64,000 bases of DNA from Prauserella muralis. Its GTDB lineage: Bacteria; Actinomycetota; Actinomycetes; Mycobacteriales; Pseudonocardiaceae. A program made the translations under genes and the position numbers. This document shows, in pieces, positions 58,311 to 64,000 of this stretch; within the stretch, counting starts at the first letter, position 1, and the number at the start of each line of letters is the position of its first letter. The stretch is from assembly GCF_003202285.1 (NCBI RefSeq), contig NZ_MASW01000001.1, forward strand, positions 930,001-994,000. Direction: 5' to 3'. The notes under the pieces are model-generated. The model was not told the origin of the DNA and searched no databases. It saw only the letters and a list, made by a program, of their open reading frames with translations.

Positions 58311-58763
58311 TCAGCCCTGGCCCTCGGCGGGGGCCGTCGCGGGGCACGTGGGCCCGTCGCGCCACAGTGAGTCGGCGGAGCCGGCCGCCAGGTGCTCGGC
58401 GTAGAGGGCGACCTTGCCCTGGATGACGTCCAGGGCCGACTGCAGGTCGGCCACCTGCTGCGCCACCTTGGCCTCGTGCCGCTTGAGGATCTCGAACCGC
58501 TCTGCCTCGGTGCCCGGGCCCTCGCGCACCAGCTCCGCGTAGCGCCGGATGTCGGGCAACGCCATGCCGGAGGACCGCAGCTTCGCGCAGACCCGCAGCC
58601 AGCCGACCTCCTGCTGCGTGAACATCCTTCGGCCGGCGGCGTTGCGCCGCACCGGTTCCACGAACAGGCCCTCCTGCTCGTAGAAGCGCAGCGTGTGTGC
58701 CGAGAGTCCGGTCAGCTCGCTGACCTCTCCGATGCTCAGCGTGGCGTCCTGCGCGGTCGTCAT
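58311..58763 (-). CDS. MerR family transcriptional regulator
   Basis: 150 residues. The N-terminal MerR HTH reads LSIGEVSELTGLSAHTLRFY, then EQEGLFVEPVRRNAAGRRMF and a wing helix. A coiled-coil dimer helix follows (RFEILKRHEAKVAQQVADLQ), and the C-terminus (ALYAEHLAAGS) lacks the Cys set of metal sensors. ATG 58763. It is divergent from the SDR gene, 79 bases away, which is the expected target. Confidence 0.93.
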   Translation of the reverse strand: MTTAQDATLSIGEVSELTGLSAHTLRFYEQEGLFVEPVRRNAAGRRMFTQQEVGWLRVCAKLRSSGMALPDIRRYAELVREGPGTEAERFEILKRHEAKVAQQVADLQSALDVIQGKVALYAEHLAAGSADSLWRDGPTCPATAPAEGQG

Positions 58764-58777
58764 GTCGACCAGTCTAC

Positions 58778-58805
58778 GAGTTTGACTTCGAGTCGGCTCT
58801 AACTC
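58778..58805. promoter_or_regulatory. MerR-type operator between the regulator and SDR genes
   Basis: Imperfect dyad GAGTTTGA (58778-58785) and TCTAACTC (58798-58805), 7 of 8 matching, in the 79-base divergent gap. A TTGACT element overlaps its left arm. Typical placement for a MerR operator; spacing to the SDR start fits. Confidence 0.55.
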
Positions 58806-58842
58806 ATAGCGTCGATCGGTGACAGCGATGGAAGGAAAGACA

Positions 58843-59697
58843 ATGACCAAGACATGGTTCGTCACCGGCTCGTCGTCGGGTTTCGGCCGCCTGCTGACCG
58901 AGCGGCTCCTGGAGCGGGGCGATCGCGTGGCCGCGACCCTGCGCAGGCCGGAGGTACTTGACGAGCTGCGCGAGGCCCACGGCGACCGGCTGTGGGTGAG
59001 GCTGCTCGACGTTACCGACGCCGAGCAGGCGAGGACGGTGATGGCGGAGGCCTTCACCGACCTCGGCACGATCGACGTGGTCGTCAACAACGCCGGGTTC
59101 GCGGTGTTCGCCGCCGTCGAGGAGGCCCGTGACGAGCAGATCCGGCAGGTCATCGACACGAACCTGGTGGGGTCGATCTCGGTGATCCGGGCCGCGCTGC
59201 CCCACCTCAGGGCGCAGGGGCACGGGCACCTCCTGCAGGTCTCGACGGCGGGTGGGCAGACGACGTACCCGAACTTCAGCTACTACCACGCGTCGAAGTG
59301 GGGCATCGAGGGGTTCTGCGAGACCGTGGCGCAGGAGATCGAGCCGTTCGGCATCGGCCTGACCATCGTCGAACCCGGCGCGGCACCCACCGGGTTCGGC
59401 TCCGCCCTCGCGACCGCGCCGATCATGCCCGAGTACGACGCGGGGCCTGCGGGCGACACGCGCCGGGCCATCGCGGACGGCACGTTCGCTCTCGTCAATG
59501 ACCCGGAGAAGGTCGTCCGGGCGATGGTCGACCTGGTGGACGGCGGCAAGCGCCCGCTGCGCCTGCCGCTCGGCCCCGACACCTATCGTGACGTGCGGGC
59601 GTCGCTTGTCGCCCGCCTTGCCGAGCACGATGCCCATCGCGACACCGCCCTCGCCGTGGCGCGCGAGGATCTCGCGGTGTCCGAGGGAGCGGCCTGA
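58843..59697 (+). CDS. Short-chain dehydrogenase/reductase (SDR)
   Basis: 284-residue Rossmann enzyme. TGSSSGFGRLLTERLLERGD is the cofactor motif (TGxxxGxG), VVNNAGFAVFA the NNAG motif, and the catalytic Ser/Tyr/Lys are in LLQVSTAGGQ and YYHASKWGIEGFCETV. The late VEPGAAPTGFG is the usual PG motif. ATG 58843 has GGAAAG upstream. Substrate is unknown; MerR/SDR pairs often respond to the xenobiotic the enzyme handles. Confidence 0.93.
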   Translation: MTKTWFVTGSSSGFGRLLTERLLERGDRVAATLRRPEVLDELREAHGDRLWVRLLDVTDAEQARTVMAEAFTDLGTIDVVVNNAGFAVFAAVEEARDEQIRQVIDTNLVGSISVIRAALPHLRAQGHGHLLQVSTAGGQTTYPNFSYYHASKWGIEGFCETVAQEIEPFGIGLTIVEPGAAPTGFGSALATAPIMPEYDAGPAGDTRRAIADGTFALVNDPEKVVRAMVDLVDGGKRPLRLPLGPDTYRDVRASLVARLAEHDAHRDTALAVAREDLAVSEGAA

Positions 59698-59716
59698 GCT
59701 GGCAGGCTGGTGTCCC

Positions 59717-60496
59717 ATGGAGCTGAACGGGGCGCCAGCAGGCACCGAGCACCTCGCGGCGCTCGCGCTGACCAACTACGGGCATTTCACGTCGATGCTG
59801 GTCGAAGCCGGGCGGGTCCGGGGTCTTTCGCTGCACCTGCGCCGCCTGGCCGCGGACTGCCGCAAGCTTTTCGGGGCCGGACTGGACAGCGGCCGCGTGC
59901 GGCAGTACGTGCGCCGCGCGGTCGAGGACGCGACCGAGCCGGTCGTCGTGCGGGTCACCGTCTACGACCCGTGCCTCGATCTCGGGGCCATCGGTTCCGA
60001 CGCCGATCCGCACGTTCTCGTGACCGTGAGGCCTGCTCCGCGAGGCACGCCCACGCCGCTGCGGCTGCGGGCCGTGCAGTACCGCCGCGATCTCCCGGAG
60101 GTGAAGCACGTGGGGCTGTTCGGCGCGCTCGCCCAGCGCCGGACAGCCCGGCGTGCGGGATACGACGACGTGCTGTTCGTGAACCCGGACGGCACGATCT
60201 CCGAACTCAGCACGTCCAACATCGGCTTCGTGCGCGGTGGCCGGGTCTTTTGGCCACGTTCGGACCACCTGCCCGGCGTCACGAGCGCGCTGCTGGACGA
60301 TGCCCTCGACCGGCCGGGCACGACGGAACCGCTGACGGAGGCCGACCTGTCGTCGATGGACGCGGCCTTCGCGACGAACGCCGTGAGCGGCGTCCGCGCC
60401 ATTGCCTCGGTCGGGGACACGACCTGGCCGGCACAACACCAGGCTCTGCGGCGACTCCAGGAGCGATACCTTGGCGTTCCCGCCGAGGAGCTGTAG
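59717..60496 (+). CDS. Class IV aminotransferase-like protein (host paralogue)
   Basis: 259 residues, MELNGAPAGTEHLAALALTN then YGHFTSMLVEAGRVRGLSLH, PLP-lysine candidate in DLPEVKHVGLFG, TSN region ELSTSNIGFVRGGRV, and MDAAFATNAVSGVRAIASVG. It is co-linear with the element gene at 55133-55912. It follows the SDR gene by 19 bases and may be co-transcribed. No particular substrate can be named. GC-rich codon use is that of the host. Confidence 0.87.
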   Translation: MELNGAPAGTEHLAALALTNYGHFTSMLVEAGRVRGLSLHLRRLAADCRKLFGAGLDSGRVRQYVRRAVEDATEPVVVRVTVYDPCLDLGAIGSDADPHVLVTVRPAPRGTPTPLRLRAVQYRRDLPEVKHVGLFGALAQRRTARRAGYDDVLFVNPDGTISELSTSNIGFVRGGRVFWPRSDHLPGVTSALLDDALDRPGTTEPLTEADLSSMDAAFATNAVSGVRAIASVGDTTWPAQHQALRRLQERYLGVPAEEL

Positions 60497-60501
60497 CCGC
60501 G

Positions 60502-61278
60502 TCAGCCGGCGTGTGTGGCCTGCTCGACGGCGCGGGCGCAGAGCGAGCGCGTCTCGGCGACCAGCGTGGCCAGGTCGTCCGGCCCGGCGGCGGCGACGAG
60601 TTCGTCCACCGGGCGCAGCCCGGCCCGGGTGAGCAGCGTCTTCTCGTTGGTGACCCACTCGCCACGCGCGGCCAGTACCGCGTGGGCAGCCTGTGACGCC
60701 GCCTGCGCGACAAGCCCCGCGCATTGCGCCAGGCGGCGGTGGGGTGCGTGGTTGGTCTCCGCATAGCTGAGGGTGAGCCCGGCGTTGGTCCACCACACTT
60801 GCGGCGCCTGCTCGCGCAGCGCGGCGGGAAACTCCGGCCGTGGCAACTCGCCGCGGAGCATCTGGTTGAGGGCGAGCTCCGCGACCACCAGGTAACTGGG
60901 GATACCCGCGAGGTGGAACATCAGCGGCTCGATGCGGAACCGTCCGCGACGGGCATCGGCCAGTTCGTGCTCGACGACGTCGAGATCGCGGTAGTGCACA
61001 TCCACCCGCCGGTCGTCGATGCGCAGCCACGCGCCACCGTTGAAGACGCCGCCACCCCACTCACCGATGCCGGAAACCTCGCCCTGCCAGCCAACGTCGC
61101 GCAGATGCTGCGGGTCGAACGGGCCGCGGTAGTAGATGGCCAGGTCCCAGTCGCTGTCGGGGCGGTGGTGTCCCTGGGCGCGGGAACCGCCGAGTGTGAC
61201 GGCGCGGACGCGGGGGAGCGCGGCGAGCCGGCCGGCGACGTGATCGAGAAACGCGCTGTCCTCCATGCCGCCGATCAT
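60502..61278 (-). CDS. Nucleotidyltransferase-fold protein
   Basis: 258 residues from ATG 61278 (ATG 61266 is a second choice). The active-site pattern GS-x11-DxD is seen in TLGGSRAQGHHRPDSDWDLA. A helical C-terminal half follows (LNQMLRGELPRPEFP, QCAGLVAQAASQAAHAVLAA). It resembles small nucleotidyltransferase-domain proteins related to antibiotic-modifying adenylyltransferases, but its target is unknown. It converges with the aminotransferase gene. Confidence 0.82.
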   Translation of the reverse strand: MIGGMEDSAFLDHVAGRLAALPRVRAVTLGGSRAQGHHRPDSDWDLAIYYRGPFDPQHLRDVGWQGEVSGIGEWGGGVFNGGAWLRIDDRRVDVHYRDLDVVEHELADARRGRFRIEPLMFHLAGIPSYLVVAELALNQMLRGELPRPEFPAALREQAPQVWWTNAGLTLSYAETNHAPHRRLAQCAGLVAQAASQAAHAVLAARGEWVTNEKTLLTRAGLRPVDELVAAAGPDDLATLVAETRSLCARAVEQATHAG

Positions 61279-61386
61279 GACAGGGCGACGGGTCGGCGTT
61301 GCGCTGCGGAACCGGCCGGCTGTTGGCACGGTAGGTGCGATGTCGAGTCAGAACTCCGAGTCCTCGCCCGCCGCGAGCGCGGGGCG

Positions 61387-61650
61387 GTGTTGCTGCACAT
61401 CGGCCACGAGGAACTCGTGGTCCGCAAGCGCTACGAGGTGCTGAGCATTGCCAACGACCTGCTCGTCGCGGTGTGGTTCGCCGTCGGGAGCGTCCTGTTC
61501 TTCTTCGAGTCGACGACCGTGATCGGCACCTGGCTGTTCCTGCTCGGGAGCGTCCAGCTGCTGATCCGCCCGGCGATCCGGCTCCACCGGCGGGTGTACC
61601 TGCGCCGGTTCAACCCCCACGGACCAGCGGAAACGGCGAGGGACTTCTGA
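61387..61650 (+). CDS. YrhK-like small membrane protein (possible frameshift at the 5' end)
   Basis: 87 residues from GTG 61387: LLHIGHEELVVRKRYEVLSI, then two hydrophobic segments (LLVAVWFAVGSVLFFF and GTWLFLLGSVQLLIRPAIRL). The pattern GHEEL..RKRYE..S..ND...LWF is that of YrhK family proteins. No ribosome site precedes the GTG. A better-looking start (ATG 61340, MSSQNSESSPAASAG) is in another frame, so a base may be missing near 61385. Function unknown. Confidence 0.65.
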   Translation: MLLHIGHEELVVRKRYEVLSIANDLLVAVWFAVGSVLFFFESTTVIGTWLFLLGSVQLLIRPAIRLHRRVYLRRFNPHGPAETARDF

Positions 61651-61655
61651 CCACT

Positions 61656-61669
61656 GTTCCACGTGGAAC
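61656..61669. promoter_or_regulatory. parS-like palindrome
   Basis: Perfect palindrome GTTCCACGTGGAAC, with a symmetric base change in each half compared with the canonical parS. Between the YrhK-like and DLW-39 genes. Confidence 0.5.
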
Positions 61670-61755
61670 CGTCCCCCGGCCGCTTGGTCCCGGCGCCGCG
61701 CGGTGCAGTAGCATCGCCTCAGCAGGGTCAGCCGGTTGTCGAGGAGGCATTCACC

Positions 61756-61947
61756 GTGAAGAAGCTGTTGGCACTCGCGGCCGTCGCGGGTGGCGTATTC
61801 TTCGTGATCAAGCGAAACCGGGATGCCAAGGCCGAGGCGGACCTGTGGCGTGAGGCCACCGCACCGACCGAGCGTCCGCTGGGTGCCGTGTCCTCGAACG
61901 GCAGCACGCCCACGAAGGCGAACTCGGATTCCGCGAGCAGGAACTGA
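61756..61947 (+). CDS. DLW-39 family protein
   Basis: 63 residues from GTG 61756 after GAGGAGG. MKKLLALAAVAGGVFFVIKR is a signal-anchor-like helix; AKAEADLWREAT holds the DLW motif. Small proteins of this kind are found just before tRNA-Ala in actinobacteria. Function unknown. Confidence 0.82.
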   Translation: MKKLLALAAVAGGVFFVIKRNRDAKAEADLWREATAPTERPLGAVSSNGSTPTKANSDSASRN

Positions 61948-61980
61948 CTCACTTCCCGCGGACGGCGACGCCCGCGGCCA

Positions 61981-62053
61981 GGGGCTGTAGCTCAATTGGT
62001 AGAGCGCCGCTTTTGCAAGGCGGAGGTCAGGGGTTCGATTCCCCTCAGCTCCA
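61981..62053 (+). tRNA. alaT: tRNA-Ala (anticodon TGC)
   Basis: 73-base cloverleaf: acceptor GGGGCTG with CAGCTCC, D-arm GCTCAATTGGTAGAGC, anticodon stem-loop CCGCTTTTGCAAGGCGG (TGC), T-arm CAGGGGTTCGATTCCCCT. CCA is not encoded beyond the discriminator (ACC follows). Its antisense strand holds the last codons of the serine recombinase gene. Confidence 0.97.
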
Positions 62054-63644
62054 CCGATTTAGTCATTGTGCGAACCACTCCGTTCGGGGCCGTTTCCGCT
62101 GGTAGGGCGGGTGCGGCCCCGTCGTTGTTGCGGGGTTGAGGGATGCGGAAGAGCGGGATGAGCCGGTCGGGGCCGGTGATGGTGACCTTGGCGACCAGGG
62201 CTTCGACGAGTGCCTTGATCTGGTTGTGGGTGCCGTTGGTGATGATCTCGGCGATCTGATCAGCCACCGCCGCCAGGGTAGCGGGCTCGGGCATGACGGG
62301 TTCGTCGTCCAGCGCGAGAGTCAGTTCGTCGCGGCGAACGCGGAGTTGCTTGCTCTTGGCTCGCAGCTCGGTGAGCCGGTCGGCGACCAGTTCCTCGTCC
62401 ATCGTGCCGCGCTCGAACGCGGTCAGGTACCGGTCGATAGCCACCCCGGTCTTGGTCATCTCGTTCTCGATCGTGGCGAGTTCGGCGTGCCGGTCGGCGT
62501 GCGCCGCTCGATGTTGCTTCTGTTCGTGGGCGATGGCGTCGGCGATGAGGTCGTGCCGGGTGCGGTAGAAGCCTGCCAGCGCGTCCAGAACTGCTGCGTC
62601 CACGGCGTCGGCGTTGAGACGGCGGAAGTCGCACTTGCTGGCGTCGTAGCGGGCGAGGTTCCAGCAGGTGTAGTAGCGGTAGGTGCGGTTCCGCCCGGTG
62701 GCGCGTGTGCCGATCATGGCCTTGCCGCACTGGGGGCAGCGCAGGCGGCCGGTGAGAACGTAGTCGGAGCCGGACGCGGCCCGGTGGGCGTGGGACTCGC
62801 CGCGGGCGTCGAGGATGGCTTGGGCCTGCTCCCAGGCGGTGAGGTCGATGATGGGTGCGTGGGTGTCGGTCACGGTGGTCTCCCGGAACGTCAGTTCGCC
62901 GAGGTAGACGCGGTTGTTCAGGGCGCGGATGACTTGGTAGCCGGACCACTTGCCGCCGGAGCTGGTGCGGTGGCCCCGGTCGTTGAGGACTTTGGCGATG
63001 GCGCGGGAGCCGAGCCGGTCTTTGGTGTAGAGGTCGAAGATCAACCTGACGATCACCGCCTCGTGTTCGTCGACGATCAGTGTGTGGGTGGTCTTGTCGA
63101 CCTGGTAGCCGAACGGGCGTTTGCCGCCCTTCCACTTTCCCTTGGCGTGCTTGCGTTCCATCCCGGCGATGACCCGGTCGATGATGGTGTCGCGCTCGAA
63201 CTGGGCGAACATGCCGAGCATCTGCACCAGCATCCGGCCCATCGGGGTGGAGGTGTCGAACGGCTCGGTGGCGCTGCGGAACACGACCCCGGCGGAGTCG
63301 AGTTCGTCGAGCAGCATCACCATGTCCCGCAGGTTGCGGGAGAACCGGTCCACTCGGTAGACGAGCAGCACGTCGATCAGCCCGGCGCGGGCGGCGGCGA
63401 GCGCGCGTTGCAGCCCGTCGCGTTCGGTGGTGGCGCCGGAGGCGTCGTCGGGGAACCGCGCGACGAGCCGCCAGCCGGGCTGCGACCCGATGTAGGCGTC
63501 CAGGCGGGTGTCCTGGGCTTCGATCGAGTAGGGCTGGTGCTCGTCGTCGGTGGAGCGCCGCACGTAGATTCCCACCCGCACGTCGTCGCCGAGTGTGGTC
63601 ATCGCGGCTTTCTTGGTGCGCTGCGCGGTCGTCGATCGCGCCAT
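61992..63644 (-). CDS. Large serine recombinase (site-specific integrase)
   Basis: 550 residues from ATG 63644 (AAGGGGG site upstream). The catalytic domain has RVGIYVRRSTDDEHQPYSIE (nucleophile Ser in YVRRS) and LLVYRVDRFSRNLRDMVMLL. The recombinase domain includes GGKRPFGYQVDKTTHTLIVD. A zinc ribbon follows (CPQCGKAMIG ... YYTCW ... KCDF), then a coiled coil (HAELATIENEMTKTGVAIDR). The stop TGA lies in the tRNA-Ala gene, so the final 20 residues (VELRGIEPLTSALQKRRSTN) are tRNA antisense. It catalyses integration of the element beginning here. Confidence 0.9.
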   Translation of the reverse strand: MARSTTAQRTKKAAMTTLGDDVRVGIYVRRSTDDEHQPYSIEAQDTRLDAYIGSQPGWRLVARFPDDASGATTERDGLQRALAAARAGLIDVLLVYRVDRFSRNLRDMVMLLDELDSAGVVFRSATEPFDTSTPMGRMLVQMLGMFAQFERDTIIDRVIAGMERKHAKGKWKGGKRPFGYQVDKTTHTLIVDEHEAVIVRLIFDLYTKDRLGSRAIAKVLNDRGHRTSSGGKWSGYQVIRALNNRVYLGELTFRETTVTDTHAPIIDLTAWEQAQAILDARGESHAHRAASGSDYVLTGRLRCPQCGKAMIGTRATGRNRTYRYYTCWNLARYDASKCDFRRLNADAVDAAVLDALAGFYRTRHDLIADAIAHEQKQHRAAHADRHAELATIENEMTKTGVAIDRYLTAFERGTMDEELVADRLTELRAKSKQLRVRRDELTLALDDEPVMPEPATLAAVADQIAEIITNGTHNQIKALVEALVAKVTITGPDRLIPLFRIPQPRNNDGAAPALPAETAPNGVVRTMTKSVELRGIEPLTSALQKRRSTN

Positions 63645-63676
63645 TATTCCGACCCCCTTGCTCGGTATTTCCGCGT

Positions 63677-63712
63677 GCCCTGTAGTAGCGGTTTCTCCGG
63701 CTACTACAGGGC
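63677..63712. promoter_or_regulatory. Hairpin/operator upstream of the serine recombinase
   Basis: 13-bp perfect inverted repeat GCCCTGTAGTAGC / GCTACTACAGGGC with a 10-base loop, 33 bases before the ATG. Further CTACTA/CTAC repeats run to about 63740. Could be a control site or part of the element's recombination region. Confidence 0.55.
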
Positions 63713-63829
63713 GACTACGCGGCTACTAGATCACTACTAACGTCGACTTAAAACCGCAGCTCACAGACGGTGCGTCGTGCTTCCATTATCGCTCATCGAG
63801 CGCGGTAAGGGAAGCGGGACAGCGTCGTT

Positions 63830-64000
63830 CTACGCGGCTTTTTCGTTGCCCTTCTTGGGATTCTCCTGGTTTCGCCACCGGCCGATGAGCGTGGCGAGGG
63901 TGGTGACGGCGAGGTCGTATTGCTGGGCGGTCATCGGTTCGGTGTCGATCCGCTCCACGCGCCAGGTGTCCTGTGTGGCTGATCGTGTGGTGCGGAACGG
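63830..64000 (-). CDS. Partial hypothetical protein (5' end outside the window)
   Basis: Open frame of 56 codons ending TAG at 63830. Visible C-terminus: TWRVERIDTEPMTAQQYDLA, then VTTLATLIGRWRNQENPKK. Similar short proteins with MTAQQYDLAV are common next to actinobacterial serine recombinases, but I cannot name a function. Confidence 0.6.
   Translation of the reverse strand, partial: PFRTTRSATQDTWRVERIDTEPMTAQQYDLAVTTLATLIGRWRNQENPKKGNEKAA

Noticed and set aside
62073-63740. 534-codon plus-strand frame opposite the serine recombinase
   Set aside because: Val/Gly/Ala-rich antisense shadow; the recombinase motifs are on the minus strand.

Overview
The window is a high-GC chromosomal segment from an actinomycete, most likely a member of the Pseudonocardiaceae (inference from gene order, codon bias and the frequent GTG starts). 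It is centred on the replication origin. Reading left to right, the order pcnA - NUDIX - DUF6049 - murJ - pseudokinase - sigM - anti-sigma - trxB - trxA - cwlM - GNAT - aminotransferase - parB/parA - rsmG - jag - yidC - yidD - rnpA - rpmH - dnaA - dnaN - gnd - recF - DUF721 - gyrB - gyrA - DUF3566 - tRNA-Ile - tRNA-Ala is the conserved actinobacterial origin neighbourhood, as in mycobacteria.

Region 1 (1-11.1 kb): leuS, cut by the window edge, preceded by a leader that looks like a classical leucine attenuator. Then come an esterase-like phytase-family secreted protein, an SdpI-like membrane protein, YqgE, an MFS transporter broken by a frameshift, a YbaB-like protein, a large protein with a C-terminal TNT (NAD-glycohydrolase) domain, an orphan DesK-type histidine kinase and the CCA-adding enzyme. 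Region 2 (11.2-25.2 kb): cell-wall and redox genes. These are the lipid II flippase MurJ and its separately encoded pseudokinase, SigM with its membrane anti-sigma factor, thioredoxin reductase and thioredoxin behind a SigR/SigH-type promoter, CwlM, and a D-Ala-D-Ala ligase-like protein. Region 3 (25.2-30.8 kb): the parAB, rsmG, jag, yidC, yidD, rnpA, rpmH block on the minus strand, with three parS sites. Region 4 (30.8-44.8 kb): dnaA, oriC, dnaN, gnd, recF, DUF721, gyrB, gyrA and DUF3566. A divergent LysR/EamA gene pair sits between dnaA and oriC.

Region 5 (44.9-57.5 kb): a complete actinomycete integrative and conjugative element (AICE, pSAM2 type) of about 12.5 kb inserted in tRNA-Ile. It is bounded by a perfect 44-bp direct repeat. 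It carries a tyrosine integrase, a small excisionase, a RepA-like ATPase, a primase-polymerase, an FtsK/TraB-type DNA translocase, SpdB-like proteins, a string of small translationally coupled genes and a GntR (KorA-like) repressor with palindromic operators. Its cargo is a class IV aminotransferase-like gene and an XRE-formylglycine-generating-enzyme fusion. Region 6 (57.5-62.0 kb): a host cassette with VOC, MerR, SDR, a host paralogue of the aminotransferase carried by the element, a nucleotidyltransferase, a YrhK-like protein and a DLW-39 protein, then tRNA-Ala. Region 7 (62.0-64.0 kb): the left end of a second mobile element. Its large serine recombinase reads through the antisense strand of tRNA-Ala for its last codons.

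The strongest items for a second look are the leuS leader peptide/attenuator, the DnaA-box clusters away from oriC (near 22.0 kb and inside the DUF721 gene), the origin layout with a putative DnaA-trio and a 16-bp palindrome, the AICE with matching repeat clusters at both ends and a cargo gene paralogous to a host neighbour, and the recombinase/tRNA-Ala overlap.
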